Of a stretch of DNA of 64,000 bases, positions 35,802-45,229 are shown in pieces (position 1 is the stretch's first letter; each line of letters opens with the position of its first letter). Under the pieces are notes generated by a model. It was not told the origin of the DNA, did not search any database, and saw only the letters and a program-made list of their open reading frames with translations. Origin of the DNA: Paraburkholderia caribensis (GTDB lineage Bacteria; Pseudomonadota; Gammaproteobacteria; Burkholderiales; Burkholderiaceae); the NCBI RefSeq assembly GCF_002902945.1, contig NZ_CP026101.1, positions 62,001 through 126,000 on the forward strand, written 5' to 3'. Position numbers and translations under genes: made by a program.

Positions 35802-36830
35802 CTACTCCGGAATACTACAAGCCGCGCCACCACTCGCCGCAATCTCACGCGCCGCCTTGGCACCTTCGACTTGCAGCAGCGTCGGCAGCGACACGCCATT
35901 CTTGGCCGCCGTGACTTCGGCAAGAATCGACACAGCGATTTCAGGCGGGGTTCTGCTGCCGATATAAATCCCCACGGGCCCATGCAGTCTTGCGAGTTCC
36001 GTCTCGGTGAGATCGAACTCCTTGAGCCTTTCGCGCCGCGCCGCGTTGTTGCGCCGCGAACCCAACGCGCCGACATAAAACGCAGGCGTTTTCAACGCCT
36101 CCATCAGCGCAAGATCGTCGAGCTTCGGATCATGGGTGAGCGCGATCACGGCGCAGCGCTCATCGAGCTTCATTTCGAGCACGGTATCGTCGGGCATCGT
36201 ACGAACGACCTTAGTGCCCGGCACGTCCCATTCATCCGTGTACTCTTCGCGCGGATCGCACACCGTCACCTGATAATCGAGCCCGACCGCGATATTGCAC
36301 AGATAGCGCGACAGTTGCCCGGCGCCGATCACCAGCATCCGGTAACGCGGGCCGTGTATCGTCAGCAGACGTTGTTCGTTGAAGTCGACGCCATCCGTTG
36401 CTTGTGCGGGACCCAAACGCGCGACACCCGTTTCCATATCGAGCGTGCGCGCAACGAGCCGTCCATCTTCGACGGCATCGCACAGCGCGGCGATGCCGCT
36501 CGCCTCTGTCAAAGGCTCCAGCACGAGCTGAATGGTGCCGCCGCACGGCAAACCAAAGCGATGCGCCTCTTCAGCCGAAATGCCGTATTTCACGGCTTCG
36601 GGCTTTGTTTGCTCGATTCCGCGCTGACGCACGCGATCAATCAGATCGTCTTCGATACAGCCGCCCGACACCGAGCCGACCACTGCGCCATCGTCGCGCA
36701 CGACCAGCATCGCGCCCTCGGGACGCGGCGACGAGCCCCACGTCTTCACGACCGTCACGAGTAGCGCACGATGTCCCTGTTCGAGCCAGCGCGCGCTGGA
36801 CTTCAGGACTTCGAGATCCACGCTGTCCAT
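35802..36830 (-). CDS. XdhC/CoxI-family molybdenum-cofactor maturation factor
   Basis: A 342-aa protein with the XdhC_CoxI N-terminal domain (ALLVTVVKTWGSSPRPEGAML and GSVSGGCIEDDL with its conserved Cys) and a C-terminal Rossmann XdhC_C domain (MLVIGAGQLSRYL, FYVGALGSRRNNAARRERL). XdhC proteins bind and insert sulfurated molybdenum cofactor into xanthine dehydrogenase-type enzymes. It overlaps the end of the coxG gene by 28 bp and is last in the hydroxylase operon, which tells its client. Confidence 0.92.
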   Translation of the reverse strand: MDSVDLEVLKSSARWLEQGHRALLVTVVKTWGSSPRPEGAMLVVRDDGAVVGSVSGGCIEDDLIDRVRQRGIEQTKPEAVKYGISAEEAHRFGLPCGGTIQLVLEPLTEASGIAALCDAVEDGRLVARTLDMETGVARLGPAQATDGVDFNEQRLLTIHGPRYRMLVIGAGQLSRYLCNIAVGLDYQVTVCDPREEYTDEWDVPGTKVVRTMPDDTVLEMKLDERCAVIALTHDPKLDDLALMEALKTPAFYVGALGSRRNNAARRERLKEFDLTETELARLHGPVGIYIGSRTPPEIAVSILAEVTAAKNGVSLPTLLQVEGAKAAREIAASGGAACSIPE

Positions 36831-37384
36831 GATTTCTTCCTCTTCGGTTCCTCGCCACTGCTGTCGGTGGCAGCTTCGCTGTCTTCGACAGGATTCGCAG
36901 TGTCGCCTGATTCGACGGATTCTGCCTGCACGCCGCCACCGCCGCCCGTCAATTGCTCGCCGAGGCGCCTGAAAAACTCGCCAGCGAGCTTGCGCGCCGC
37001 GCCATCGACGAGCCGCGAGCCGATCTGCGCAAGCTTGCCGCCGACTTGCGCCGTTGCCGTGTAGGTGAGCTTCGTCGCGTCGTCGCCGTCGGGTTCGAGC
37101 GTCACGTGCGTTTGCCCTTTACCGAAGCCAGCCGCGCCGCCCTGTCCTTCGAACACGATCGTATAGGTATGAGGCGCGTCGATATCGGTGAGTTCCATGC
37201 GGCCCTTGAAGCGCGCCTTTACGGGTCCGACCGCCGCGCTCAATGCGACGGCGTACGCGTTCTCGCCGTCCGGTTCGATGCTGTCGCAGCCGGGAATCGA
37301 TGCGCGCAGAATCTCCGTGTCGTTCAGCGCTTCCCATGCGCGCTGCTGCGGCACGGGTAGCGTGTGGGTTTCGGTCAGCTCCAT
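36803..37384 (-). CDS. coxG: CoxG-type SRPBCC membrane-anchoring protein
   Basis: A 193-aa protein with a CoxG/SRPBCC lipid-binding fold in residues ~1-150 (MELTETHTLPVPQQRAWEALNDTEILRASIPGCDS; TAQVGGKLAQIGSRLVDGAARKLAGEFF). An acidic then basic tail follows (EEPKRKKSWTAWISK) that may contact the membrane. CoxG proteins recruit the hydroxylase to the membrane quinone pool. It overlaps the coxE gene (start at 37384, coxE stop at 37375) and xdhC, giving tight coupling. Confidence 0.88.
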   Translation of the reverse strand: MELTETHTLPVPQQRAWEALNDTEILRASIPGCDSIEPDGENAYAVALSAAVGPVKARFKGRMELTDIDAPHTYTIVFEGQGGAAGFGKGQTHVTLEPDGDDATKLTYTATAQVGGKLAQIGSRLVDGAARKLAGEFFRRLGEQLTGGGGGVQAESVESGDTANPVEDSEAATDSSGEEPKRKKSWTAWISKS

Positions 37385-38616
37385 GACGTCGCTCCTCCAG
37401 ATATCGCAGCCCCTGCGGCATCGCGGGATACGCGCGTCAATTGCGCGAGATCGCGGCCGAATGCAGCCAGGCTGTCGAGATTGTGAACCGGCTTGTGCGC
37501 ATCGACGAACGGCAGCATCGCCTGCACGCCGCGCGCCTTCGGCGAGAACTCGCGGTAACGCAACAACGGATTAAGCCACACGATGCGATGCGCGAATCGG
37601 CGCAGGCGGGCCATTTCGGTTTCGAGCACGTCGATCGCCTCATGATCGAGGCCGTCGGTGACAAGCAGCACGGTTGCCCTGCCTGTCAGCACTCTGCGTG
37701 CCCAGCGGCGGTTGAATTCGGCGAGCGCCGCGCCGATGCGCGTGCCGCCCGACCAGTCGACCACCTGATCCGCAAGCGCGGCAATCGCGACATCGGGATC
37801 GCGTTCTTTTAGCGCGCGCGTCGCGTTGGTGAGACGCGTGCCGAACAGAAACACCTGCAAGCGTTCGCGCGATTGCAGCAGCGCATGGCAGAAGTACAGC
37901 ACGGCGCGCGAATAGCTGCTCATCGAGCCGGAAATATCGAGCAGCAGCACGAGCGGCGGTTTGCGCGCGACCACCGCGCGATATTTCCACACCGTCCAGT
38001 CGCCGCCCGCGCGCACGGCATGCCGCGCGCTCGCGCGCAGATCCGCATGCGTGCCGCACGACGCCGCTTTCAGCCGGCGCGTCGGCTCCATCGCGAGCGG
38101 CAGACGCTGCGCGCGAATCAGATGCCGCAGCGTGCGCCATTCGTCTGCGGTAAGCGTGTCGAAATCGCGATGACGCAGGCGCTCTTCGGCGCTGAACGTC
38201 ACGTGCGCGTGCAGTTCATGCTGCTCTTTGTCGGCGGCTTGCGCGGTTTGCTTGCGCTGCTTCGCGTGATGCGCGGCGAGCGCATCGGCGAGCCGGTTGT
38301 TGCGTTTGGGCGGCGGGATGCCGCTCGTCACCTTCGGCAGCAGCAATGCGCGCAGCTTGCCTTCCCAATCGGGATCGCGCCAGAAAAGATCGAACGCGGC
38401 GTTGAAAAGGTCGCGCTCGTCGGGCGCGCGCAACAGCAACGCGGCGAGCGCCGCACGTACATCGTCGCGTCTGTCGAGATCGATCCAGCGCAACGCTTCG
38501 AGCGCATCGACCGCCTGTGCGGGCGACATCGGCAGGCCTGCGCCGCGCAACAGCCGCACGAAGTGCACGACGTTGCGCGCGAGCGTCGCGGAACCGGGAT
38601 CGCTGACGGGCATCAT
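37375..38616 (-). CDS. coxE: CoxE-like VWA domain protein
   Basis: A 413-aa protein of the CoxE family with a C-terminal von Willebrand A domain. The metal-ion-dependent adhesion site is DISGSMS (227-233), with a later T and D in VTDGLDHEA. It works with the MoxR ATPase in cofactor or metal maturation of CODH-type hydroxylases. Start 38616 is chosen because GGAG lies nine bases upstream and only 5 bp separate it from the moxR stop; longer in-frame starts at 38643 and 38766 would overlap moxR. Confidence 0.88.
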   Translation of the reverse strand: MMPVSDPGSATLARNVVHFVRLLRGAGLPMSPAQAVDALEALRWIDLDRRDDVRAALAALLLRAPDERDLFNAAFDLFWRDPDWEGKLRALLLPKVTSGIPPPKRNNRLADALAAHHAKQRKQTAQAADKEQHELHAHVTFSAEERLRHRDFDTLTADEWRTLRHLIRAQRLPLAMEPTRRLKAASCGTHADLRASARHAVRAGGDWTVWKYRAVVARKPPLVLLLDISGSMSSYSRAVLYFCHALLQSRERLQVFLFGTRLTNATRALKERDPDVAIAALADQVVDWSGGTRIGAALAEFNRRWARRVLTGRATVLLVTDGLDHEAIDVLETEMARLRRFAHRIVWLNPLLRYREFSPKARGVQAMLPFVDAHKPVHNLDSLAAFGRDLAQLTRVSRDAAGAAISGGATSWS

Positions 38617-38621
38617 CGACG

Positions 38622-39509
38622 CTACTCCGCCGCCGCAAGACATTGGCGGATCTGTTCGGCGTCGAGTCGCGCGAGATCGTCCTGATACTTGAGCAGTACG
38701 CCGAGCGTGTCCTGCACCGATTGCGGATCGAGTTCGGTGACGGTGAGCGCGGCGAGTGCGCGGCACCAGTCGATCGTCTCCGCGATGCCAGGCGCCTTGA
38801 ACAGATCCATGCCGCGCAGCCGATGCACGAAATCGACGGCGCGGCGTTGCAGCGCTGCGCCGGTTTCAGGCGCGCGCGCCGCGACGATCGCCAGTTCGCG
38901 CTCGCGCTCGGGATAACCGATCCACTGATACAGACAGCGGCGCTTCAACGCGTCGTGCACTTCGCGCGTGCGGTTCGACGTCATCACGACGAGCGGCGGA
39001 TGCTCGGCGCGCACCGTGCCGTACTCGGGAATGGACACCTGAAAGTCCGATAGCAGTTCGAGCAGGAATGCCTCGAACGGCTCGTCGGCGCGGTCGATTT
39101 CGTCGATCAGCAGCACGCGCCGCGCGCCGGGATGATGCTCGTCCGGCATGAGCGCCTGCAGCAGAGGCCGCTTCAACAGAAACTCGCCGCGATACAGCGT
39201 GCTGCTGTCGGGCTTCTCGCCGGCCGCTTCGGCGAGCCGTAGCGCCATGATCTGCCGCGGATAGTCCCATTCGTACAGTGCGCTCGCCGTGTCGAGCCCT
39301 TCATAGCATTGCAGCCGCAGCATCGACGTGCCGAGCATGCCCGCCGCTGCCTTGGCCAGTTCCGTCTTGCCGACGCCCGGCTCGCCTTCGACGAACAGCG
39401 GCCGTTCCATGCGCAGCGCGAGAAAGAGCGCAGTCGCCAGTTCGCGGCTGGCGAAGTAGCCTTGCGCATTGAGCTGGGCGAGGGTGTCGTCGATTGAAGC
39501 GGGCTGCAT
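38622..39509 (-). CDS. coxD: MoxR/CoxD-type AAA+ ATPase
   Basis: A 295-aa AAA+ protein with Walker A GEPGVGKT (42-49), Walker B VLLIDEIDRA, sensor-1 VMTSNRTREVHDALKRRC, and the Arg-finger region of the MoxR class. Paired with the VWA protein, it is thought to remodel the hydroxylase during insertion of sulfurated or copper-containing cofactor. The ATG at 39509 has GGGAG upstream. The longer frame to 39572 is not needed. Confidence 0.9.
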   Translation of the reverse strand: MQPASIDDTLAQLNAQGYFASRELATALFLALRMERPLFVEGEPGVGKTELAKAAAGMLGTSMLRLQCYEGLDTASALYEWDYPRQIMALRLAEAAGEKPDSSTLYRGEFLLKRPLLQALMPDEHHPGARRVLLIDEIDRADEPFEAFLLELLSDFQVSIPEYGTVRAEHPPLVVMTSNRTREVHDALKRRCLYQWIGYPERERELAIVAARAPETGAALQRRAVDFVHRLRGMDLFKAPGIAETIDWCRALAALTVTELDPQSVQDTLGVLLKYQDDLARLDAEQIRQCLAAAE

Positions 39510-39631
39510 GATTCTCCCTGGCACATCGGCTTGCATTGCTCGAACGCTGAGCAAGCCGGACAAACCCGACAAACGAAATGGCCCGGACGCGCCGGGCCTC
39601 GGGTGCTCAAACGCGTCGCACGCCGCGTCCG

Positions 39632-40429
39632 CTAGCCGTTTGCGGCTCGCACCGCACGCGCCGTCAGCACGGGTATCAGGTGAGCGCGATACTCGGCGCT
39701 CGCGTGCATGTCGGTGTTGAGGTCGTCCGGCGCGATCGTCACGCCGCGTGCGGCGGCTTCCGTGAAGTTCGCGGCGAGCGCGTTCTCCATGTCCGTCGCG
39801 CGAAACACCGACGACGCCGCGCCCGTGATCGCAACCCGCACGCCACCGGCCGTCTTCGCTACGAACACGCCCGTCAGCGCGAAGTGCGACGCGGGATTCC
39901 TGAACTTCTCGTACGCGGCTTTCTCCGGCACCGGAAACTCGACGGCGACGATCAGTTCGTCGGGCTGCAACGCCGTTTCATACATACCGACGAAGAAATC
40001 GGCCGCGGAAATGCGGCGCCGGTCCGTCACGACGGTTCCGTCGAGGCCCAGCACGGCGGCAGGATAGTCCGCGGCGGGATCGTTGTTCGCGATCGATCCG
40101 CCGATCGTGCCGAGCGAGCGCACCTGCCGGTCGCCGATATGACCCGCGAGGAACGCAAGCGCCGGCAATACGCGCTGCACGTCGGCGTGACTTGCGACGT
40201 CCGCATGACTGACGGCCGCGCCGACCGTCACTTTGGTCGGCTCGACGCGAATCTCCTTCAACTGCGGGATGCGCGTGACGTCGATCAGCTTCGACGGCTG
40301 CGCGAGACGCAGGCGCATCGTCGGCAGCAGGCTTTGTCCGCCTGCCAGGTACTTCGCCTCGCTGTCGGCGCTCAGGATGGACACGGCGCTTTTCGGGTCG
40401 GCAGCACGTTGATAGTCGAATGAATACAT
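39632..40429 (-). CDS. coxM: FAD-binding subunit of CoxL-type molybdenum hydroxylase
   Basis: A 265-aa medium subunit. Both FAD motifs are present: AGGQSL (29-34) and TIGGSIANND (108-117), followed by the CO-dehydrogenase flavoprotein C-terminal domain (KFRNPASHFALTGVFV). It accepts electrons from the iron-sulfur subunit and passes them to quinone or oxygen. It lies between coxL (12 bp upstream) and moxR in the operon. Confidence 0.93.
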   Translation of the reverse strand: MYSFDYQRAADPKSAVSILSADSEAKYLAGGQSLLPTMRLRLAQPSKLIDVTRIPQLKEIRVEPTKVTVGAAVSHADVASHADVQRVLPALAFLAGHIGDRQVRSLGTIGGSIANNDPAADYPAAVLGLDGTVVTDRRRISAADFFVGMYETALQPDELIVAVEFPVPEKAAYEKFRNPASHFALTGVFVAKTAGGVRVAITGAASSVFRATDMENALAANFTEAAARGVTIAPDDLNTDMHASAEYRAHLIPVLTARAVRAANG

Positions 40430-40441
40430 GTCGGCCTCCGC

Positions 40442-42829
40442 TCAAGGACGTGAGTTTTGTGCAGCGTGGATCGCGGACCACACGCGATGCGGCGTGGCAG
40501 GCATCTGCAGATCCTTGACGCCGAGCGGCGCGAGCGCGTCGATGATCGCGTTGATCACGGCGGGCGGCGAACCGATTGCGCCCGCTTCGCCGCAGCCTTT
40601 TACGCCGAGCGGATTGTGCGTGCACGGCGTGCCTTTCGCGGTTTCGACGGTGAACGACGGCAGATCGGACGCGTGCGGCATCGCGTAATCCATGTACGAG
40701 CCGGACAGCAGCTGGCCGGTCTCCTTGTCGTACACGCAGCGCTCCAGCATCGCCTGGCCGATGCCCTGGCCGAGACCGCCGTGCACCTGTCCTTCGACGA
40801 TCATCGGATTGATCACGTTGCCGAAGTCGTCGACGGCCGTGAAGCGCTCGATGCGCGTCTCGCCCGTCTCGACGTCCACTTCGACTTCGCAGATATACGC
40901 ACCCGCCGGATAGGTGAAATTGGTCGGATCGTAGAACGCGCTTTCGTCGAGGCCGGGCTCGAGCTTGTCGAGCGGATAGTTGTGCGGCACGTAGGCGGCG
41001 AGCGACACGTCGGCGAAGGTCTTCGTGCGGTCGGTGCCGGCGACGCGGAACGTGCCGTCCTTGAACTCGATGTCATCCGCCGATGCTTCGAGCAGATGCG
41101 CCGCGATCTTCTTCGCTTTCGATTCGATCTTGTCGAGCGCCTTCATGATCGCCGAGCCGCCGACTGCGATTGAACGCGAGCCATACGTGCCCATGCCGAA
41201 CGGAATGCGCCCGGTGTCGCCGTGGACGATGTCGATGTTGTCGATCGGCACGCCGAGGCGGTCGGACACGACCTGCGCGAACGTCGTCTCGTGCCCCTGG
41301 CCGTGACTGTGCGAGCCGGTGAAGACGGTGACGGAGCCCGTCGGATGCACGCGTACTTCGCCCGCTTCGAACAGGCCCGCGCGCGCACCGAGCGCGCCCG
41401 CGATGTTCGACGGCGCGAGACCGCACGCTTCGATGTAGCACGAGTAGCCGAGTCCGCGCCGTTTGCCGTTTTTCTCCGATTCCTGTCGGCGAGCGGCGAA
41501 GCCTTTGACGTCCGCGAGTTCTATCGCACGGTCGAGACAGGGTTCGTAATCGCCTGTGTCGTATGTCAGCCCGACGGGTGTTGCATAGGGGAACGAGCGG
41601 ATGAAGTTGCGGCGGCGGATTTCGGCAGGGTCCATGTTCATGTCGCGCGCCGCCGTTTCGACGAGCCGTTCGACCACATACGTCGCCTCGGGACGGCCTG
41701 CGCCGCGATACGCATCGACGGGCACCGTGTTCGTGAATACCGCTTTCACTTCGGCGTAGATCGCGGGCGTCGCGTACTGGCCCGCTAGCAGCGTCGCGTA
41801 GAGGATGGTCGGCACGCTGGAGGCGAAGGTCGACAGGTACGCGCCCATGTTGGCGATCGTGTGCACGCGCATGGCGAGGAACTTGCCGTCGGCGTCCATG
41901 GCCAGTTCGGCTTTCGTCACGTGATCGCGGCCGTGCGCGTCCGATAGAAACGCCTCCGAACGCTCTGCCGTCCACTTCACAGGGCGGCGGATTTTCTTCG
42001 ACGCCCACGTCAGCGCGACGTCTTCCGCGTACAGGAAAATCTTCGAGCCGAAGCCGCCGCCGACGTCCGGCGCGACCACGCGCACTTTCGATTCCGGCAG
42101 CGCCAGCACGAACGCCGCCATCAACAGCCGTTCGACGTGCGGATTCTGATTGGCCACATAGACGGTGTAGCTGTCATCCTGCGGCGCGTAGCTGGCGTTG
42201 ACGGCACGCGGCTCGATCGCGTTGGGGATGAGGCGGTTGTTGACGATATCGAGCGTCGTCACGTGATGCGCCTTGGCGAACGCGGCGTCCGTGGCGGCTT
42301 TGTCGCCGTGGCCCCATGTGTAGCAGGTGTTGTCGGGCACTTCGTCGTGGACGGCGGGTTGGCCCGCGTCGGCGGCGTGTACCGTGTCGATCACGGCGGG
42401 CAGTTCGGCGTAGTCGACTTCGATCAGTTCGGCGGCGTCTTTTGCGGCTTTCACCGAATCGGCGATCACGATCGCGACCTGGTCGCCGACGTGGCGTACT
42501 TTCGTATGCGCAATCACGGGGTGCGCCGGCTCGTGCATCGGTTTGCCGTCGATGCTGTGGATCAGCCAGCCGCACGGCAGCCCGCCGACATTTTCGGCGG
42601 CGAGATCGGCGCCGGTAAAAATCGCGACGACGCCGGGCGACTGCTTCGCGGCGGTGGTGTCGATACGTGTGATGCGCGCGTGCGCGTGGGGCGAGCGCAG
42701 GAATACGGCGTAGGTCTGACCGGGCAGGACGATGTCGTCGGTGTACTGGCCGTTGCCGGTGAGGAAGCGATAGTCTTCCTTGCGCCTGACGGGCGTACCC
42801 ACCATGCGGTGCGAATCGGGTGCGTTCAT
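40442..42829 (-). CDS. Molybdopterin-binding large subunit, CoxL form II
   Basis: A 795-aa catalytic subunit of the xanthine oxidase family. Motifs include GGGFGSK (257-263) for the cofactor, AYRGAGRPEA with AYRGAGR at 373-379, and GVKGCGEAGAIG with the catalytic Glu near residue 751. The AYRGAGR motif marks form II (putative CODH); the copper-bearing AYxCSFR loop of true CO dehydrogenase is absent. The enzyme therefore probably oxidises an aldehyde, purine or other heterocycle. Subunit order S-L-M and the accessory genes support a functional enzyme. Confidence 0.93.
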   Translation of the reverse strand: MNAPDSHRMVGTPVRRKEDYRFLTGNGQYTDDIVLPGQTYAVFLRSPHAHARITRIDTTAAKQSPGVVAIFTGADLAAENVGGLPCGWLIHSIDGKPMHEPAHPVIAHTKVRHVGDQVAIVIADSVKAAKDAAELIEVDYAELPAVIDTVHAADAGQPAVHDEVPDNTCYTWGHGDKAATDAAFAKAHHVTTLDIVNNRLIPNAIEPRAVNASYAPQDDSYTVYVANQNPHVERLLMAAFVLALPESKVRVVAPDVGGGFGSKIFLYAEDVALTWASKKIRRPVKWTAERSEAFLSDAHGRDHVTKAELAMDADGKFLAMRVHTIANMGAYLSTFASSVPTILYATLLAGQYATPAIYAEVKAVFTNTVPVDAYRGAGRPEATYVVERLVETAARDMNMDPAEIRRRNFIRSFPYATPVGLTYDTGDYEPCLDRAIELADVKGFAARRQESEKNGKRRGLGYSCYIEACGLAPSNIAGALGARAGLFEAGEVRVHPTGSVTVFTGSHSHGQGHETTFAQVVSDRLGVPIDNIDIVHGDTGRIPFGMGTYGSRSIAVGGSAIMKALDKIESKAKKIAAHLLEASADDIEFKDGTFRVAGTDRTKTFADVSLAAYVPHNYPLDKLEPGLDESAFYDPTNFTYPAGAYICEVEVDVETGETRIERFTAVDDFGNVINPMIVEGQVHGGLGQGIGQAMLERCVYDKETGQLLSGSYMDYAMPHASDLPSFTVETAKGTPCTHNPLGVKGCGEAGAIGSPPAVINAIIDALAPLGVKDLQMPATPHRVWSAIHAAQNSRP

Positions 42830-42839
42830 GGCGGGCTCC

Positions 42840-43340
42840 TCAGACGTTCGCGGCGGCTTTCGAAGACGCGTCGGCCTGCATGCCGGCTGCGCCCTGAACG
42901 ACGGCTTTGACGATGTTGTGGTAGCCCGTACAGCGGCACAGGTTGCCGTCGAGCTGCCGGCGCACTTCGTCTTCCGTGAGGTTCGGATTGGTTGTGACCA
43001 GCGCGGTCGCGCTCATGACCATGCCTGGCGTGCAGAAGCCGCACTGCAGGCCGTGGCACTCGCGGAAAGCGGCTTGCATCGGGTGCAGTTCGCCGTTTTT
43101 CGACAGCCCTTCGATCGTGGTGATTTCCTGGCCTTCTGCCTGCACGGCGAGCATGTTGCAGGATTTGATTGCGCGGCCGTTCAGATGAATCGTGCACGCG
43201 CCGCATTGCGCGGTATCACAGCCGACGTGCGTTCCTGTCAGCCGCAATTGTTCTCGTAGAAACTGGACAAGCAGGGTGTGCGGCTCGACGTTCGCGGTAA
43301 CGGGTGAACCGTTCACCGTCAGACTGATGCTGATCGCCAT
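42840..43340 (-). CDS. coxS: (2Fe-2S) iron-sulfur subunit of CoxL-type hydroxylase
   Basis: A 166-aa small subunit with a plant-type ferredoxin motif (Cys41, Cys46, Cys49, Cys61 in GCDTAQCGACTIHLNG...SC) and the second cluster CGFCTPGM...CRCTGYHNI in the helical half. It carries electrons from molybdenum to FAD. It is the first gene of the seven-gene minus-strand operon; its promoter should lie in 43341-43600. Confidence 0.95.
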   Translation of the reverse strand: MAISISLTVNGSPVTANVEPHTLLVQFLREQLRLTGTHVGCDTAQCGACTIHLNGRAIKSCNMLAVQAEGQEITTIEGLSKNGELHPMQAAFRECHGLQCGFCTPGMVMSATALVTTNPNLTEDEVRRQLDGNLCRCTGYHNIVKAVVQGAAGMQADASSKAAANV

Positions 43341-43677
43341 GAACTGTCTCCTAGGGACGCTCTTTTATTGAGCCCCGGGTGGGGTGAGACCGGCTCGGGC
43401 CCGATGTTCACTTGCTACCGCTGGCCTGCTGGAGGGTCCGGTACGGTTGGGGTGCTGTTTTTGCTTTGTTTTTGTTGTTTGTGACGAAAAGTAAAACACA
43501 AAAAACGGGAGGCGGCTATGGGGAGGTGTGCCTCCGGCGGTTTTTGTTGGGGTTTGGTTTTGGGTTTTGGGTTTTGGGTTTGTCTGCGACGCTGGGTGGT
43601 TTGCCGGTGTTTGTGCGGGCATCCGCGAATTGTTAGCGCGCTTCACGCGTCGCCGTTCGGTGTTTTAGGCTTTTTGC
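43341..43677. other. Region upstream of coxS with simple repeats and a partial repeat end
   Basis: This stretch has no gene. It holds a T/G-rich simple repeat (TTTTGGG units, ~43553-43580), the shared flank GTTTGTCTGCGACGCTGG also seen beside copy A, and a lone ~40-bp copy of the palindromic element's end (43612-43650). The coxS promoter is probably in its left part but is not clear. Confidence 0.5.
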
Positions 43678-43744
43678 TGGCATCCGCTTTACGTTAGCTT
43701 GCTTCAAGCGTCGCCCCTGTGCGGGGCGGCACCTACTTTTCTTT

Positions 43745-43752
43745 GCCGCCGC
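43745..43752. repeat. Target site duplication of the IS66 element (left)
   Basis: GCCGCCGC, repeated exactly at 45230-45237. The 8-bp length fits the IS66 family. Confidence 0.85.
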
Positions 43753-45229
43753 GTAACTATTCAGCGCTTGTAAACTGCTACCAGGATGTGCATAGTGAGG
43801 GGCATGACGAAGATGCCCGACATCAAGGAGCTGACACCGGAGCAGAAGGACGCACTTATCATTGATCTGGTGAGGCGTCTGAACGAGCTCGAGGCAAAGC
43901 TTGAGAAGGACAGTCATAACTCCAGCAAGCCGCCGTCAAGCGATGGTCCGAAGCGCAAGCCAAAGTCATTGCGTAACACGAGCGACGCCAGGCCGGGCGC
44001 CCAACCGGGGCACAAAGGCAAGACGCTCAAACGCGTCGCGCAAGCCGATCACATCGAGATTCACCCGGTGGCGCGGGTATGCGATAAATGTGGCAACCGC
44101 ATCGCGGCAGCCAGCGTGGCCGTGTTGCCCGAAGGCCGCCAGGTGATTGATCTGCCGCCCACGCGCTTTGAGGTGACTGAACATCGCGTGCAGATCGCAC
44201 AGTGCCGCTGCTGCGGCAAGCAGCATTCGGGGGCATTTCCCAAGGGCGTGAGCCAGGCGGTTCAGTACGGCCCCCAGATTCGCGCCGCAGCCGTCTATCT
44301 GACGCAATACCAGCAGTTGCCGGTTGCGCGCACCGCCCAGGCGCTGGAAGACCTGTTCGGTTTGCATGTGAGTACGGGAACCGTCCAGCACAGTATTGAT
44401 CAGGCCGCGCAGTTACTGGCGCCGTGCGTTGATCAGATCCAGCAGGCGCTACGCGGGCAACCCGTCGTGCATTTCGATGAGAGCTGCATGCGCGTGGGGC
44501 GTGAGTCCCACTGGCTGCATGTCGCCTCGACGCACGCGTTGAGCTGGTATGGCGCGCACAGCAAGCGCGGCAGTCAGGCGCTGGACAGCTTCGGCATTCT
44601 CCCCGGCTTTACGGGAGTCGCGGTCCATGACGGCTGGCGGCCGTATGCCGGCTATGAGTGTGAGCATGCGCTGTGCAATGCCCATCATCTGCGTGAACTG
44701 GTGTTCGTCCTGGAGTCCACGCAGCAACCCTGGGCACAGCAGATGATTGACCTGCTTCGCCAGGCAAAGCGCGAGGTCGAACTCAGTCGGGCTTCAGGAA
44801 ACAACATGCTGAGCCCGGCGCGCCAACGCTATTACACACGGCGCAGCCGCGCCCTGATCGCCCGGGCGCGCAAGCTCAATCCACAGCAGGCGCGTGAGCC
44901 CTTGCGCCAGGAACGTCGCGGCAGGATCAGGCAAAGCTTTACCTGCAACCTGCTCACACGGCTTCACAAGTATGCCGATGAGGTGTGGCGCTTCATTGCC
45001 GATCACCGCGTACCGTTCGACAACAATCAGGCCGAACGCGATATCCGCATGCCCAAACTCAAACAGAAGATTTCCGGGTGCTTCCGCTCGGAATCGGGCA
45101 TGGAGGCGTTCTGCACGATCCGCTCCTACCTTGCCACCTTACGCAAGCAGAACCGTTCGCTGATCAACGCGCTGGCGTTAGGCTTTGCCGGATTCGTCGT
45201 TTCACCTCTGGTTACCGCTGAATAGTTAC
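43753..45229 (+). mobile_element. IS66-family insertion sequence (ISBst12-like, single gene), 1477 bp
   Basis: The ends are terminal inverted repeats GTAACTATTCAGCG (14 bp perfect), bounded by the 8-bp direct repeat GCCGCCGC. Only the transposase gene is present; the tnpA/tnpB accessory genes of classic IS66 are missing, as in the ISBst12 subgroup. All ends and the gene are intact, so it may still be active. It interrupts repeat copy B. Confidence 0.92.
43804..45225 (+). CDS. tnpC: IS66-family transposase
   Basis: A 473-aa transposase starting MTKMPDIKELTPEQKD; an in-frame ATG at 43786 would add six residues but has poor spacing from a ribosome site. An N-terminal coiled region, then a Gly/Pro/Lys-rich segment, lead to the IS66 zinc-finger (CDKCGN...CRCCGKQH). 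The DDE catalytic core has Asp in HFDESCMRV, Asp in AVHDGWRPY, and Glu in NNQAERDIRMPKLKQKISG. No frameshift or stop was seen. The gene fills almost the whole insertion and its stop is 4 bp from the right end. Confidence 0.95.
   Translation: MTKMPDIKELTPEQKDALIIDLVRRLNELEAKLEKDSHNSSKPPSSDGPKRKPKSLRNTSDARPGAQPGHKGKTLKRVAQADHIEIHPVARVCDKCGNRIAAASVAVLPEGRQVIDLPPTRFEVTEHRVQIAQCRCCGKQHSGAFPKGVSQAVQYGPQIRAAAVYLTQYQQLPVARTAQALEDLFGLHVSTGTVQHSIDQAAQLLAPCVDQIQQALRGQPVVHFDESCMRVGRESHWLHVASTHALSWYGAHSKRGSQALDSFGILPGFTGVAVHDGWRPYAGYECEHALCNAHHLRELVFVLESTQQPWAQQMIDLLRQAKREVELSRASGNNMLSPARQRYYTRRSRALIARARKLNPQQAREPLRQERRGRIRQSFTCNLLTRLHKYADEVWRFIADHRVPFDNNQAERDIRMPKLKQKISGCFRSESGMEAFCTIRSYLATLRKQNRSLINALALGFAGFVVSPLVTAE

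Noticed and set aside
40442..42829. Annotation as aerobic CO dehydrogenase
   Set aside because: The large subunit has AYRGAGR rather than AYxCSFR, so the copper-binding Cys of true CO dehydrogenase is absent.
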